Below, piece by piece: positions 47,221 through 58,098 of a stretch of 64,000 nt of DNA (the first letter of the stretch is position 1; every line of letters begins with the position of its first letter). The notes below the pieces were generated by a model. That model ran no database searches. It worked only from the letters and a program-made list of their open reading frames with translations, and was not told where the DNA came from. Source of the DNA: Sphingobium sp. EP60837. GTDB taxonomy: Bacteria; Pseudomonadota; Alphaproteobacteria; Sphingomonadales; Sphingomonadaceae. Both the position numbers and the translations under genes were made by a program. The DNA is taken from positions 372,001 to 436,000 of the forward strand of contig NZ_CP015987.1 in the NCBI RefSeq assembly GCF_001658005.1, written 5' to 3'.

Positions 47221-47657
47221 CTAACGACTTTTATAGCGACGATATTGCCGGACTTAACTTCTGCAAACGAACATCTTACGTTTAGTAGCGGTTTGGTTCC
47301 CTGTCGCTGGCTGGCCCACCAATCAGTGGGGGTAGCGAACATACGCGCCGATGGTCGCTGATGTCTGCTTCGGGAAGGTCCATCGTGACAGGATAGGCCT
47401 CGGCGGTCTTACCATCGCCGTCGAGCAGCGTCACAAGCGTCTTGAATTCTCCCCCTCGCGTACGGCGCCTGGTGACGCAATCGTTCGAAGGGACGCTTGG
47501 CCATTGTTGCCCGCCGCTGCGGGAACCGGCCCTTAAGACGACATCGAGCTAGTGCCCTTTCAGAGGGTTATTTTTTTGCGTGCGACGGAGGTTGGCTCTG
47601 CTATGAGGCGAGACTGGCTGGCGGGGGCGCTGTCCATCGGAAGTTCAGGAGTATGAA
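47221..47657. other. Intergenic region before the poly-HAMP kinase
   Basis: 437 bp. No gene is convincing; a minus-strand frame ending near 47290 reads LVTLLDGDGKTAEAYPVTMD but has no start and no recognised family. The region should carry the kinase operon promoter. AGGAG at 47647-47651 is the ribosome site that sets the GTG start. Confidence 0.5.
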
Positions 47658-50600
47658 GTGAACGAGCAAGTGTCCCACAAAGCTTTGGATCGTCGCGACT
47701 TGCTGGCAGCGCTGAGGGGCTTTAGCCGAGGCGACTTCAGCGTTCGGCTGCCTGAGGATCTTGATGGACAGGATGGCGAAATCGCACTTCTGTTCAATCA
47801 GGTCGTTGGTCTTGAAGAGCAGATGACGAGCGAATTTGAGCGTCTTTCCCACGTGGTAGGCAAGGACGGCAAGATCACGCAGAGGGGCCATGTCCCGGGT
47901 GCGATGGGGGGCTGGGAAGCGAAAATTCGCTCGGTCAACGAGCTTATCGAAGACATGGTCCAGCCCACCGCGGAGGTCGCGCGTGTCATCGGCGCCGTGG
48001 CCAAGGGGGACCTGTCACAGTCGATGACAGTCGAAATCGATGGTCGCCCGCTGCGCGGAGAATTTCTCCGCATCGGCAAGGTCGTAAATACGATGGTAGA
48101 GCAGCTCGCATCCTTTGCCTCGGAAGTGACCCGCGTGGCGCGTGAGGTGGGGACTGAGGGCAAGCTCGGCGGGCAGGCGACGGTGAAGGGCGTCGCCGGC
48201 ACCTGGAAAGACCTTACCGACAACGTCAACGCCATGGCGACCAACCTCACGGGGCAGGTGCGCAACATCGCTGAAGTGACGACCGCCGTTGCCTCGGGTG
48301 ATCTTTCCAAGAAAATCACGGTCGAGGTGAAGGGGGAGATCCTTGAGCTGAAGAACACGATCAACGTCATGGTCGATCAGCTTAACAGCTTCGCCTCGGA
48401 AGTGACGCGCGTGGCGCGCGAGGTGGGCACAGAGGGCAAGCTCGGCGGGCAGGCGCAGGTCGAAGGCGTCGGCGGCACGTGGAAGGACTTGACCGATAAC
48501 GTCAACCTGATGGCCGACAATCTCACTGGCCAGGTGCGCAATATCGCGGAAGTGACGACGGCAGTCGCTTCGGGTGACCTTTCCAAGAAGATTACCGTCG
48601 ATGTGAAGGGCGAAATCCTGGAGCTCAAGAACACCATCAACGTCATGGTGGACCAGCTCAACAGCTTCGCATCGGAAGTGACCCGCGTCGCCCGCGAGGT
48701 GGGTACCGAAGGCAAGCTGGGCGGACAGGCGCAGGTGCCCGGCGTCGCGGGCACCTGGAAGGATTTGACCGATAACGTCAACCTGATGGCTGACAATCTC
48801 ACCGGCCAGGTGCGCAACATCGCCGAAGTGACGACGGCGGTCGCTTCGGGTGACCTTTCCAAGAAGATCACCGTCGACGTGAAGGGCGAAATCCTGGAGC
48901 TGAAGAACACGATCAACACCATGGTGGATCAGCTCAACAGCTTCGCGTCTGAAGTGACCCGCGTGGCTCGTGAGGTGGGTACCGAGGGCAAGCTGGGTGG
49001 GCAGGCCCAGGTGCGCGGCGTCGCAGGTACATGGGCGGACCTCACCGATAATGTGAACCTCATGGCTGCGAACCTCACTGGCCAGGTCCGCAACATCGCG
49101 GACGTCACGACCGCCGTGGCCAAGGGGGACCTGTCGAAAAAAATCACGGTGGAAGTGAAGGGCGAAATCCTAGAGCTTAAGAACACCATCAACACCATGG
49201 TGGACCAGCTAAACGGTTTCGCCTCGGAAGTGACACGCGTGGCACGCGAAGTCGGCTCGGAGGGGAAGCTTGGCGGGCAGGCGAAGGTGGAAGGGGTCGC
49301 CGGCACTTGGGCGGATCTGACCGATTCTGTCAATCTCATGGCGGGCAACCTGACCGCGCAGGTCCGAAACATCGCCGAAGTCACAACCGCCGTCGCCAGA
49401 GGCGACCTGTCCAAGAAAATCACCGTCGATGTGCGGGGGGAAATTCTTGAGCTGAAGGACACCATCAACGTGATGGTTGATCAGCTCAATTCCTTCGCCT
49501 CGGAAGTGACGCGCGTGGCGCGCGAAGTGGGGTCAGAGGGTAAGCTTGGGGGCCAGGCACAGGTGGAAGGCGTCGGCGGCACCTGGAAGGACTTGACCGA
49601 CAATGTGAACGACCTGGCGGCTAATTTGACCGGGCAGGTCCGTAACATCGCCGAAGTGACGACCGCGGTGGCCTTAGGCGACTTGTCCAAAAAGATCACG
49701 GTGGATGTGAAGGGCGAAATCCTGGAGCTGAAGAACACCATCAACACCATGGTGGACCAGCTCAATAGCTTCGCGTCGGAGGTCACCCGCGTGGCGCGCG
49801 AGGTGGGCACCGAGGGCAAGTTGGGCGGGCAGGCTCAGGTCCGCGGCGTGGCCGGGACATGGGCGGACCTCACCGACAATGTGAACCTGATGGCCGCGAA
49901 CCTCACTGGCCAAGTCCGCAACATCGCGGACGTGACCACTGCCGTTGCCCGTGGCGACCTTTCGAAGAAAATCACCGTCGATGTAAAGGGTGAAATCCTG
50001 GAGCTGAAGAATACCATCAACGTGATGGTCGATCAGCTGAACGGCTTCGCCTCCGAGGTGACGCGCGTGGCTCGCGAAGTCGGTACCGAAGGCAAGCTCG
50101 GCGGACAGGCCCAGGTCCCCGGCGTGGGGGGCACCTGGAAGGACCTGACTGACAATGTCAACCTGATGGCGACCAATCTCACCAATCAGGTGCGTGGTAT
50201 TGCCGAGGTCGTTACGGCGGTGGCGCAGGGCGACCTCAAGCGCAAGCTCACCGTGGACGCCAAGGGAGAGATTGCCGCGCTAGCCGAAACGATCAACTTC
50301 ATGATTGAAACGCTTGCCACCTTCGCCGACCAGGTGACTAACATGGCACGCGAAGTGGGTATCGAGGGCAAGCTGGGCGGACAGGCGCGTGTGCCGGGTG
50401 CCGCTGGCTTGTGGCGCGACCTGACTGACAACGTAAACCAGCTCGCCGCCAATCTTACCAACCAGGTTCGATCAATTGCGGACGTGGCCACCGCGGTTAC
50501 AAAGGGCGATCTTACGCGGTCCATCGCCGTTGAAGCTTCGGGCGAGATGGCCGCGCTCAAGGACAATATCAACGAGATGATCCGCAACCTCAAGGACCAG

Positions 50601-53051
50601 ACCTTGAAGAATGCGGAGCAGGACTGGCTCAAGACCAACCTCGCCCGGTTCAGCCGCATGCTGCAGGGCGAGCGGGATCTGACCACCGTTTCCAATCTCA
50701 TCATGTCGGAACTGGCGCCGCTGGTGAACGCTCAATATGGCGTGTTTTATGTCACTGAGCGCGATGGCGACGAAATGGCGCTCGAGCTTGCTTCCAGCTA
50801 TGGGGCCGAAAGCCGCGAGGACCTCAAGGCCAAGTTCAGGCTGCGAGAGGGGTTGGTAGGGCAAGCCGCAGCGGACAAGCGGCCCATCCTGCTGCAAAAT
50901 GTCCCGGGCGACTTCATTCGGATCGGCTCTGGCCTTGGCACCGCAAGCCCCGCCAGTGTCGCCATCCTCCCCGCGTTATTCGAGGATGAGGTGAAGGCTG
51001 TAATCGAGCTCGCCTCGTTCAACGAGTTCAGCGAAACCCATCAGAGCTTTCTCGACCAGCTCATGGAATCGGTCGGCATCGTGCTGAACACGATTGCCGC
51101 GACAATGCGGACCGAGGGCCTTCTCAAACAGTCCCAGCTCCTCACGCAGGAGCTTCAGGCACGGCAGACTGAACTCACCACCAAGCAGGAAGAATTGCAC
51201 GCCACCAACGAGGAGCTACAGGAAAAGGCGCAGTTGCTGGAGAATGAAAAGCGGCAAGTGGAAGCCAAGAACCTGGAAATCGAGATGGCCAGGCGCGCAC
51301 TGGAAGAAAAGGCCGAACAGCTCGCGCTTACGTCTAAATACAAGTCCGAATTCCTTGCCAATATGAGCCATGAGCTACGCACGCCGCTCAACTCGCTCCT
51401 GATCCTCTCGAAATTGCTCTCCGACAATCCTCAGGGCAATTTGAACGACAAGCAGGTGGAATTCGCGCGCACCATCAACTCGGCTGGGTCGGACCTGCTC
51501 AACCTCATCAACGATATTCTCGATCTCTCCAAGATCGAGTCCGGCACCGTGTCGATCGAGGTCGGCGAGATGCCAATGGAAAGCCTCAGCCTGCATATGG
51601 AGCGCACCTTTCGCCAGCTGGCGGCGGACAAGAGGCTCAACTTCAGCGTCGAGTTCGACGCAGGATTGCCGGCGACGATCCGCACCGACGAGAAACGGCT
51701 GCAACAGATCGTACTCAACCTCCTGTCCAACGCGTTCAAATTCACCGCGGTCGGCGGCGTGACCCTGTCCGTGCGCACCGCTTTTCAGGGATGGAGCACC
51801 AACCATCCCATTTTGCGCGGCGCGGAAAAGGCCATCGAGATCGCGGTCACGGATACGGGCATCGGCATTCCACAGGACAAGCAGAAGCTCATTTTCGAGG
51901 CGTTCCAGCAGGCCGACGGCACCACCAGCCGGAAATATGGTGGCACGGGCCTGGGTCTTTCCATCAGCCGCGAGATCGCCCGCTTGTTGGGCGGTGAGCT
52001 GCAGGTTCGTTCTACGCCAAATGAAGGATCGACATTCACCTTATTCCTTCCCGAAACGGTCGCATCGCCGACGATCATTCAGGCCGGCACGCCGGCACGC
52101 TATGATAATGGCGGCGCGCTCGTACCTTCTGCCCTGCCGGGCGCGTTCGAGGTGAGCGATGATCGCGACACGTTGGACGGTTCTCCCTTCGTGCTGATCG
52201 TAGAAGATGATCCGACATTTGCATCCATCCTTCTGGATATAGCGCGAAGCGCGGGCCTGAAGGGCGTGGTATCGACCGCTGGAGCGGGGACGCTGGCGAT
52301 GGCGCGCAAACTTCAGCCACATGCCATCACCCTTGATCTAGGCCTATCGGATATCGACGGCTTCGTGCTGCTTGACCTATTGAAGCACGATCCCCAGACG
52401 GCGCATCTACCCATTCATATCATCTCGGGCGCCGACAAGATCGCGAGGGCGCTGGATCTGGGGGCTGACGGGGTGACCGAAAAGCCGGCAGACAAGGAAA
52501 GCCTGTCGACTGTGTTCAGGCGGCTTGCGGAGCTCATTGAGACGAAAGCCACCTCGGCAGAACTGATTGCCCACCGTCTGAACGAGGAAGCCAGTCCGGC
52601 GCGGGGTGTGCTGCAGCTGGAGGGCGCAAAGATCCTCATCGTCGATGACGATATTCGCAACATCTATTCTCTGACGAGCGTCCTTGAAAGCTATGGTGTG
52701 GAGGTTCTCCACGCGGAAAGCGGCAAGGACGGCATCCTCATTCTGGAGCTGACGCCAAAGATCGACCTTGCGCTCATCGACATCATGATGCCGGATATGG
52801 ACGGATACGAGACGATGCAGCAGGTGCGGATGCGCCCAGCACTCGCCAGCCTTCCGCTCATCGCCGTCACGGCCAAGGCCATGAAGGGCGACCGGCAAAA
52901 ATGTCTGGACGCCGGCGCTTCTGATTATATCGCCAAGCCGGTAGACATCGACCTCCTGCTGGCGCTGCTCCGCGTGTGGATTGTGCGATCACGCGAAGCG
53001 AGCCTTGAAGCGCCGAACCTCAAGCTCGTCGAGCGGGTCGGCTCCGAATGA
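47658..53051 (+). CDS. Poly-HAMP hybrid histidine kinase, 1797 residues
   Basis: Start GTG 47658 after AGGAG; no membrane span is seen, so it is cytoplasmic. After a divergent HAMP-like start, nine 92-residue units (residues 150-977) repeat [48 protein letters not shown] and [16 protein letters not shown], each equal to a HAMP pair. A GAF domain (about 1005-1150), a coiled coil (about 1155-1225), HisKA (His1238 in [10 protein letters not shown]), HATPase ([19 protein letters not shown]) and two receivers (Asp1560, Asp1708) follow. The layout recalls fungal group III kinases of the Nik1 type, known for osmosensing through HAMP arrays. Phosphoryl transfer partners are inside the protein and probably the overlapping next gene. 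Confidence 0.93.
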   Translation: MNEQVSHKALDRRDLLAALRGFSRGDFSVRLPEDLDGQDGEIALLFNQVVGLEEQMTSEFERLSHVVGKDGKITQRGHVPGAMGGWEAKIRSVNELIEDMVQPTAEVARVIGAVAKGDLSQSMTVEIDGRPLRGEFLRIGKVVNTMVEQLASFASEVTRVAREVGTEGKLGGQATVKGVAGTWKDLTDNVNAMATNLTGQVRNIAEVTTAVASGDLSKKITVEVKGEILELKNTINVMVDQLNSFASEVTRVAREVGTEGKLGGQAQVEGVGGTWKDLTDNVNLMADNLTGQVRNIAEVTTAVASGDLSKKITVDVKGEILELKNTINVMVDQLNSFASEVTRVAREVGTEGKLGGQAQVPGVAGTWKDLTDNVNLMADNLTGQVRNIAEVTTAVASGDLSKKITVDVKGEILELKNTINTMVDQLNSFASEVTRVAREVGTEGKLGGQAQVRGVAGTWADLTDNVNLMAANLTGQVRNIADVTTAVAKGDLSKKITVEVKGEILELKNTINTMVDQLNGFASEVTRVAREVGSEGKLGGQAKVEGVAGTWADLTDSVNLMAGNLTAQVRNIAEVTTAVARGDLSKKITVDVRGEILELKDTINVMVDQLNSFASEVTRVAREVGSEGKLGGQAQVEGVGGTWKDLTDNVNDLAANLTGQVRNIAEVTTAVALGDLSKKITVDVKGEILELKNTINTMVDQLNSFASEVTRVAREVGTEGKLGGQAQVRGVAGTWADLTDNVNLMAANLTGQVRNIADVTTAVARGDLSKKITVDVKGEILELKNTINVMVDQLNGFASEVTRVAREVGTEGKLGGQAQVPGVGGTWKDLTDNVNLMATNLTNQVRGIAEVVTAVAQGDLKRKLTVDAKGEIAALAETINFMIETLATFADQVTNMAREVGIEGKLGGQARVPGAAGLWRDLTDNVNQLAANLTNQVRSIADVATAVTKGDLTRSIAVEASGEMAALKDNINEMIRNLKDQTLKNAEQDWLKTNLARFSRMLQGERDLTTVSNLIMSELAPLVNAQYGVFYVTERDGDEMALELASSYGAESREDLKAKFRLREGLVGQAAADKRPILLQNVPGDFIRIGSGLGTASPASVAILPALFEDEVKAVIELASFNEFSETHQSFLDQLMESVGIVLNTIAATMRTEGLLKQSQLLTQELQARQTELTTKQEELHATNEELQEKAQLLENEKRQVEAKNLEIEMARRALEEKAEQLALTSKYKSEFLANMSHELRTPLNSLLILSKLLSDNPQGNLNDKQVEFARTINSAGSDLLNLINDILDLSKIESGTVSIEVGEMPMESLSLHMERTFRQLAADKRLNFSVEFDAGLPATIRTDEKRLQQIVLNLLSNAFKFTAVGGVTLSVRTAFQGWSTNHPILRGAEKAIEIAVTDTGIGIPQDKQKLIFEAFQQADGTTSRKYGGTGLGLSISREIARLLGGELQVRSTPNEGSTFTLFLPETVASPTIIQAGTPARYDNGGALVPSALPGAFEVSDDRDTLDGSPFVLIVEDDPTFASILLDIARSAGLKGVVSTAGAGTLAMARKLQPHAITLDLGLSDIDGFVLLDLLKHDPQTAHLPIHIISGADKIARALDLGADGVTEKPADKESLSTVFRRLAELIETKATSAELIAHRLNEEASPARGVLQLEGAKILIVDDDIRNIYSLTSVLESYGVEVLHAESGKDGILILELTPKIDLALIDIMMPDMDGYETMQQVRMRPALASLPLIAVTAKAMKGDRQKCLDAGASDYIAKPVDIDLLLALLRVWIVRSREASLEAPNLKLVERVGSE
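48105..50588 (+). repeat. Nine tandem 276-bp coding repeats
   Basis: Units begin at 48105, 48381, 48657, 48933, 49209, 49485, 49761, 50037 and 50313, exactly 276 bp apart with no indels. Units 1-8 are nearly identical at protein level (two or three residue classes vary: A/G/D at the LMA-N site, K/A in TW-DL); unit 9 has diverged. Near-identity suggests gene conversion or recent expansion; copy number may vary between strains. Confidence 0.95.
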
Positions 53052-55144
53052 AAAGCAGTGATCTTGCTGTCGGCCCGATGGCATCGCCACACCCAACCGC
53101 AGTGGAAGGTAGTGAGATTTCGCTGCAAAAGGCTCGCGTGCTCGTGGTCGATGACGATGAGCGCAACCTGCTCGCCATGTCCCATGTGCTGCAGGACGTG
53201 GCGGAGGTTGTGCTCGCCAATTCCGGCGAAGAGGCGCTGCGACAGCTGCTCAAGGCCGAGTTCGCGGTCATTCTACTCGACGTCTACATGCCCGGCATCG
53301 ACGGCTACGAGACGGCCAGGATCATTCGGTCCCGGGAGCAAACCAAACGCGTGCCGATCGTGTTCCTGACAGCCGTGAACAAGGATGACGAACATCTTTT
53401 GCGCGGCTATGCGATGGGTGCGGTCGATTATGTCTTCAAGCCAGTCGAACCCATGGTCGTTCGGTCCAAGGTGACCGTGTTTGTTGATCTGTTCAACATG
53501 ACCAAGGAAGTCCAGCGCAAGGCTCGGCTGGAGCAACAATTGCTTGATGCCAATCTTCGCGCCAATGCCGAGCGGCTGCGGATCGAGCAGGATCTGCGCC
53601 GCGCAGAGCAGCGCCAGGCCGCGATCATCCACTCCCTGCCGATCATTCTATATCTAGAAGACCTGGCAGCGCAGGCTCGGGTGCCCAAATTCGTGAGCGG
53701 CAATTTCGCGGCGCTCACGGGTTTTGAACTGAGCGAACTGCAGGCCTCACCTGGCCTGTGGTCCGAGCGTCTGCATCCTGATGACCGGGATCGTGTGTTG
53801 GCCGCGCTGGCTGACCGTCCAAGTCGCCCAATATTCTCCACCGAATATCGCTGGCGATGCGCCGACGGAAGTTATCGTCACTTTCTGGACCAGGCGGTGT
53901 TGCTACCCGATCCATCCGGCAATCCCGTGGAATATGCTGGCACCCTGCTCGACATTACGGAGCGCAAGGAGCTGGAAAGCCAACTGACGCAAGCGCGCAA
54001 GATGGACGCCATCGGACAACTCACCGGCGGGATTGCGCATGACTTCAATAATCTGTTAGCCGCCGTCTTAGGCGGACTCGGCTTGATAGAACGGCGCTTG
54101 CCCTTAACAGAAGAGCATCTCAAGATCGTAGGGATGACGCGGCATGCCGCCGAACAAGGGGCTGAATTGGTAAAGCGCCTTTTGGCTTTTGCCCGACGTC
54201 AAAAGCTCGAACCGGAAGTCATCAACGTGGCCTCGCTCGCCGGCTCGGTCGCCGATCTTCTGGAGCATTCACTCGGCGGCCTGGTTGAACTTAAATGGGA
54301 TGTGCGCAGTGACATCGGCCGCGTCTACGCTGACCCGACACAGCTTGAGTTGGCGCTGATGAATCTCATCATTAACGCTCGCGACGCAATGCCCGAGGGT
54401 GGTGTTGTCACAATCTCGGCAATGAACGCGCAAATTGACGAGGCACATGCATCAAAGGACTTGGTGGCGGGCGATTACATCGTCTTAACTGTCGAGGACC
54501 AAGGGACAGGCATCTCGCCCGAGATACTCGACCAGGTTCTTGAACCGTTCTTTACCACAAAGGCTGTCGGAAAAGGAACGGGCCTGGGCCTCAGCATGGT
54601 CTATGGTTTCGCAAGGCAGTCAGGGGGATCCGTTCGAGTAGAAAGTGAGGTCGGCGTCGGGACAAGCGTTTCTATTTGGCTGCCGCAGCCTTCCGCGTTA
54701 AGCCTTCGGCGCCATCTTCTTGATGATCCTTCCAAAGGTTTGACCTCTCCAGTCGGGCTCCGGTTCAACATCCTACTTGTGGACGACAATATAGCAGTTC
54801 GTGCGACAACCGCAGCGCTGCTACAAGACCTTGGTCACACAGTGAAGGAAGCCGGTGACGCTGAAGAGGCGCTGGATCTTTTCAGGATTGACCCTATGGC
54901 GATAGATATTGTGGTGAGTGATTACGCGATGCCCAGAACTTCCGGGACTGATTTGGTGAGACATATTCGGGCGTTACGACCCGGGACGCCTGCATTGATA
55001 GTTACTGGCTACGCAGAGCAGGCGATATCATCTGAAGTTACGATACTTACGAAGCCGTTCGAAGCAGACCATCTGACCGAATTTCTAAACAAGGTGTGGG
55101 AGGACAGCTTAGTCTTGGAACAGCCCCATGGCGACACCGAATAA
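53048..55144 (+). CDS. REC-PAS-HisKA-HATPase-REC hybrid kinase
   Basis: 698 residues, ATG overlapping the previous stop by 4 bp (ATGA), so translation is coupled. An N-terminal receiver ([10 protein letters not shown], phospho-acceptor Asp78 in [11 protein letters not shown]) is followed by a coiled coil, a PAS domain (about 190-310, ending [12 protein letters not shown]), HisKA with His331 in [11 protein letters not shown], HATPase ([25 protein letters not shown]) and a C-terminal receiver (Asp625 in [11 protein letters not shown]). The HDFNN phospho-acceptor class differs from the upstream kinase. The N-terminal receiver may take phosphate from the poly-HAMP kinase, making a two-step relay. 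Confidence 0.93.
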   Translation: MKSSDLAVGPMASPHPTAVEGSEISLQKARVLVVDDDERNLLAMSHVLQDVAEVVLANSGEEALRQLLKAEFAVILLDVYMPGIDGYETARIIRSREQTKRVPIVFLTAVNKDDEHLLRGYAMGAVDYVFKPVEPMVVRSKVTVFVDLFNMTKEVQRKARLEQQLLDANLRANAERLRIEQDLRRAEQRQAAIIHSLPIILYLEDLAAQARVPKFVSGNFAALTGFELSELQASPGLWSERLHPDDRDRVLAALADRPSRPIFSTEYRWRCADGSYRHFLDQAVLLPDPSGNPVEYAGTLLDITERKELESQLTQARKMDAIGQLTGGIAHDFNNLLAAVLGGLGLIERRLPLTEEHLKIVGMTRHAAEQGAELVKRLLAFARRQKLEPEVINVASLAGSVADLLEHSLGGLVELKWDVRSDIGRVYADPTQLELALMNLIINARDAMPEGGVVTISAMNAQIDEAHASKDLVAGDYIVLTVEDQGTGISPEILDQVLEPFFTTKAVGKGTGLGLSMVYGFARQSGGSVRVESEVGVGTSVSIWLPQPSALSLRRHLLDDPSKGLTSPVGLRFNILLVDDNIAVRATTAALLQDLGHTVKEAGDAEEALDLFRIDPMAIDIVVSDYAMPRTSGTDLVRHIRALRPGTPALIVTGYAEQAISSEVTILTKPFEADHLTEFLNKVWEDSLVLEQPHGDTE

Positions 55145-55661
55145 TCGATCCAGCGCGGGCGAGCACCTCTGCCGCCTCTGCCGACGCTTTTCGAATGTTT
55201 AATTGAAAAATGGGCCTCGTCGGGCGCGGGCCTTCCCTTCCGTGTAACTATCGGAAGAGCTTGGCTCGGGCGCCGATGTTGGACCTGGGTAATGCGAGCT
55301 TGCGCAATTTTTTTCCCGGCTTGCCTTGTGCTAATGTGAGCAGCGTGACCGGTGCCGCTGGGGAAGGCGTAATCTTCCAGGGATCAGCTGCACAGTCCTA
55401 GGCCGTTGAGGAGGCTTACGCGAACATCTTCCATCAGCTCAGACTAAACCCGTCTACCGGGCCCTTTCTGGATCACAGTGGCCTAGTTTGAATTTTTCGA
55501 TCAGAAACGATGTCTCTGATCCTGATTTTCACCAGTTCGCAGCCGCGCCGCTCCGGAAACGCCACAATAGTCGGGCTGACGGTTCACCAGAGCATGTGCA
55601 ACATAGATTTTATTCTGGATGCTCGCAGCACAATTTGGACAGTGAGGTCGCGGCCCTTTAT
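55145..55661. other. Intergenic region, nothing recognised
   Basis: 517 bp between convergent genes: the hybrid kinase on the plus strand and the Crp/Fnr gene on the minus strand. Short plus-strand frames (near 55210 and 55488) lack ribosome sites and similarity. No terminator hairpin stood out. Confidence 0.5.
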
Positions 55662-56384
55662 TTACGCTGCGCGTCTTAATCGTCGATGAAGGTAGTTTTC
55701 GTCAAATCCGGCAATTTGGACCAGCTTGCCTGGATCAGCCACCAGAAGACTTCCTCGTTTTAGAATCATCGCCCCGCTCACGCGCAACTCCTTTAGAACC
55801 CTGTTCAGATGCACCGGGGTCATGCCAAGCGAGTCCGCGAGCAGAAGCTGCGACAAGGGCAAGGCAAGTTCCGGTTCATCCGTCAAACCGATGTTTCGGG
55901 CTCTGAGATACAACTCGCACATGAGGTGCGCGACACGCTCGATACTTGTTCGCCGCCCCATGCTCGTGATCCAGGCCCGCATGGTGCCTTCATCGACCAG
56001 TTGTGCGACGTACATCGCTTTCGCAATACCGGGGCGACGATCCATGAGCTCATCCATCTCCATCCGGTCAATCGTTGCCACGAGCGCAGGCGTGATGGTT
56101 TGAATGCTGTGATCCATTTCGGCCAGCAGGCCAATGTGCAGGTCGCATGCGTCGCCCGGCATGAGGAATGCCAAAACCTGACGAGTCCCATTGGGCAAGA
56201 TCTTGTAGCGGCACGCCCATCCCTCTAGGACGACGAACACGGGCCCTGGCCGATCGCCTTCGCGAATAAGATCGCGCCGACCCGCGACGTTCCTCGGCTT
56301 GGAAGTCGCAGCTGTAAGGGCGGCGACGTCCTCGTCGCTTAAAGGGCCGAAGCCGTGCAGCTTGTCGATGAAGCGGTTTTCCAC
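55662..56384 (-). CDS. Second Crp/Fnr-family regulator
   Basis: 240 residues with GTG start at 56384 behind GATGAGG. The cNMP-like barrel (REGDRPGPVFVVLEGWACRY, LMPGDACDLHIGLLAEMD) and HTH (PLSQLLLADSLGMTPVHLNR) match the 12971-13699 protein in layout, but the effector pocket differs and the start is shorter. No Fe-S cysteine motif. Promoters read by such regulators in alphaproteobacteria include oxygen and light stress genes; here its target may be the signalling operon beside it, which is inference only. Confidence 0.88.
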   Translation of the reverse strand: MENRFIDKLHGFGPLSDEDVAALTAATSKPRNVAGRRDLIREGDRPGPVFVVLEGWACRYKILPNGTRQVLAFLMPGDACDLHIGLLAEMDHSIQTITPALVATIDRMEMDELMDRRPGIAKAMYVAQLVDEGTMRAWITSMGRRTSIERVAHLMCELYLRARNIGLTDEPELALPLSQLLLADSLGMTPVHLNRVLKELRVSGAMILKRGSLLVADPGKLVQIAGFDENYLHRRLRRAA

Positions 56385-56557
56385 GCAACCTCATCCCACA
56401 GGATACCCCACATTAATATTGTTCAAAGTTATTGTCGAATGTTGATGTAAGTGCTGGTTTGCCCGCGCTAGAGCGTTATACCAGTCCCATCGTCGAACCG
56501 TCTACAGGCACCGGCGGCTGAGAGACGGGCACTCTCGCCTGAACCGGGAAAGCTGAC

Positions 56558-56851
56558 ATGGCCGATCTACGCTCCAACGATAATGACAGCAAGCGAGCTG
56601 GATCAGAGCCAACCCGAGAGCCCGATGCCTATGGCCAAGCCGCGATGCTGTTAGTGGAAAGTTTGATTCATGCCCTCATCGCGCGATCGGTCATCAGCGT
56701 GGCCGATGCTGTCGAGATCGTTGCCGTTGCAGCGGAAGTGAAGCAGGAGATCGGGCTGGAACTCGGCGATGGACCCGCGACCCTGCAAAGATCGGTGACA
56801 CTGCTTAGGGCAATCAGTGCGAGCCTCAAGCCAGATATCAAGCGCGAATAG
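56558..56851 (+). CDS. Small unknown protein, 97 residues
   Basis: Starts MADLRSNDNDSKRAGSEPTR, a flexible charged leader, then a helical core AAMLLVESLIHALIARSVIS, VADAVEIVAVAAEVKQEIGL and a tail ERSVTLLRAISASLKPDI-like (QRSVTLLRAISASLKPDIKR). No family name comes to mind; the pattern resembles other short sphingomonad proteins. A GGGAAAG sits 6 nt before the ATG. It is divergent from the Crp/Fnr gene and could be its target. Confidence 0.75.
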   Translation: MADLRSNDNDSKRAGSEPTREPDAYGQAAMLLVESLIHALIARSVISVADAVEIVAVAAEVKQEIGLELGDGPATLQRSVTLLRAISASLKPDIKRE

Positions 56852-56971
56852 GCACGTTTGAACAAGACTCCCGCGTAAAGACAAAAAATACGCCCATCCT
56901 CGAACAATGATCCATGTTGCAGATGAGCTTCACACTCTTGGCTAGTATCTGACAAGTTGGGAGTAAGCCAC

Positions 56972-57148
56972 ATGCGCGATTACGATTCGGTGGAATATTA
57001 CCAATCTCGGGAAGAGAAAGAGCGGGCGCTTGCCGCGGCGGCATTGGACCCGAAAATCGCGGCGATCCACCTAGACATGGCCGAACGCTATGCTGCCATC
57101 ATAATGCGGTCGGCGCTGCCCCGTGCAGCAAACCATGGAGAACCATGA
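56972..57148 (+). CDS. Small unknown protein, 58 residues
   Basis: ATG 56972 is chosen because GGGAG lies 10 nt upstream, over a TTG at 56957. The sequence is MRDYDSVEYYQSREEKERAL, AAAALDPKIAAIHLDMAERY, followed by AAIIMRSALPRAANHGEP. The core (YY--RE--ER-LA, AIHL-MAERYA) is the pattern of short helical proteins seen next to regulators in sphingomonads. Function unknown. It follows another small gene by 120 bp. Confidence 0.7.
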   Translation: MRDYDSVEYYQSREEKERALAAAALDPKIAAIHLDMAERYAAIIMRSALPRAANHGEP

Positions 57149-57460
57149 CACGCGCGCTTTTCTGGCATGGAATTGCGACGTCGGCATAGCACCGGTCGCT
57201 TGTACGGAGATCACGCATCCTCGCCACCTGATGATCAAAGTCACGGCCTTTGCAAATGTAGATCGGGTCTGCATCTGCTCGGCGGCTATCAACCGACGAT
57301 GGAAGCAGGCGACACGGCACAACCGCGCTGACCCAAATGTGGGAGAAGAAGGGCGGCTACACGGGCACGCAATGAGCACGCGCTGGCGATGCATGGACGA
57401 AGCAGAGTCTCGGCGCCGATCGGATCAGGCCCACCTACTGTGCGATCGCGACTGCTGACG
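57149..57460. other. Gap with no supported gene
   Basis: 312 bp after the 58-residue gene. Frames on both strands overlap each other and look like chance. No hairpin or promoter is evident. Confidence 0.5.
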
Positions 57461-57565
57461 ATGCGGGCCAATCAGGTGACGTTCGCTGATCCTGCCGCCT
57501 TCTATCGCCTCAGCGAATTTAATCCGGACCATCACTTCATCAATGATGCTGTGATGGAACACTGA
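57461..57565 (+). CDS. Possible 34-residue protein or gene remnant
   Basis: ATG 57461 reads MRANQVTFADPAAFYRLSEF, then NPDHHFINDAVMEH and stops. Composition is coding-like, but there is no clear ribosome site; it may be the 3' end of a lost gene. Its last codons overlap the -35 of the EcfG promoter. Confidence 0.3.
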   Translation: MRANQVTFADPAAFYRLSEFNPDHHFINDAVMEH

Positions 57566-57580
57566 TCGCCTTTTGTCGTT
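57556..57580 (+). promoter_or_regulatory. Sigma-EcfG promoter, near-perfect
   Basis: GGAAC (57556-57560), exactly 16 nt, then CGTT (57577-57580): full match to the alphaproteobacterial general-stress consensus. The ATG of the small gene at 57608 lies 27 bp after the -10 element. Confidence 0.75.
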
Positions 57581-57607
57581 CAATCCCATATCAAAACGGA
57601 GATGGAT

Positions 57608-57781
57608 ATGGCCGGCCAGCCCTATTCTGACGTCGGAAAAGCTGTCGCGGAGGAGGGACAGGTCCTGCTGGACGGGCCGGACGGCATTGCGATCGCCCTG
57701 ACCCCGGAAGCTGCCGAAATGACGGGTTGGGAATTAATCCGTGCCGCGGCGGAGGCTCGCCTGCAGCTAAGGGAGAGCTAA
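57608..57781 (+). CDS. Small EcfG-controlled unknown protein, 57 residues
   Basis: ATG 57608 (MAGQPYSDVGKAVAEEGQVL) lies 6 nt after a GGAG-like site, so it is chosen over ATG 57602. It continues LDGPDGIAIALTPEAAEMTG and WELIRAAAEARLQLRES. The D-GPDG-A-A-TPEAAE-TG pattern is familiar from small unnamed sphingomonad proteins that occur in several copies per genome. No enzyme motif. The perfect general-stress promoter suggests production in stationary phase or under osmotic, heat or oxidative stress. Confidence 0.78.
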   Translation: MAGQPYSDVGKAVAEEGQVLLDGPDGIAIALTPEAAEMTGWELIRAAAEARLQLRES

Positions 57782-57914
57782 TCCGCATCAAGGCCGAAGC
57801 GACGATAATGCGTCCGCCGCCAGGCCGTCTCTCGATGCTGCCGCAATGCTGTGGTCCAGGCGCTTACCTCGGGCGGGCGGTGAAGTCGAAGTATGCTTCA
57901 TGCTTGCTCCTCCG

Positions 57915-58086
57915 GGCCGCAAATGTCGGCAAGGGCTATTGCCTTCCACTATTATCCGTCAAACCGACGATTGCTACCTTCGACCTGGCAGTGGCCGGCG
58001 TCCATCAGGGTGAGATCGAAATCAAGGCACAGCAGAACGTGCTGGTCGTGACTGACCGCAAAAGTGACAGCGAGGAACGCCATTGC
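57915..58086 (+). pseudogene. Remnant of an hsp20 gene
   Basis: About 170 bp alignable at nucleotide level with 36025-36200 of the intact hsp20: GCAAATGTCGGC-AGGGCTAT at the start, and protein fragments ATFDLAVAGVHQGEIEIKAQ, NVLVVTDRKSDSEER against the intact IDLAVAGF, EEIEIS, MLVVSGRKSDGEE. The region between (PPFNIIREGD) is scrambled by small indels, and both gene ends are missing. So a second hsp20 copy once lay here. Confidence 0.8.
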
Positions 58087-58098
58087 AGACCGGTAGGG

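Noticed and set aside
48105..50588. Regular repeats as a CRISPR array
   Set aside because: Units are 276 bp, contiguous and coding; there are no short repeats with spacers.
47798..50704. Series of minus-strand frames with repeated [21 protein letters not shown] sequences
   Set aside because: They mirror the nine HAMP-encoding repeats on the other strand and are not a repeat protein of their own.
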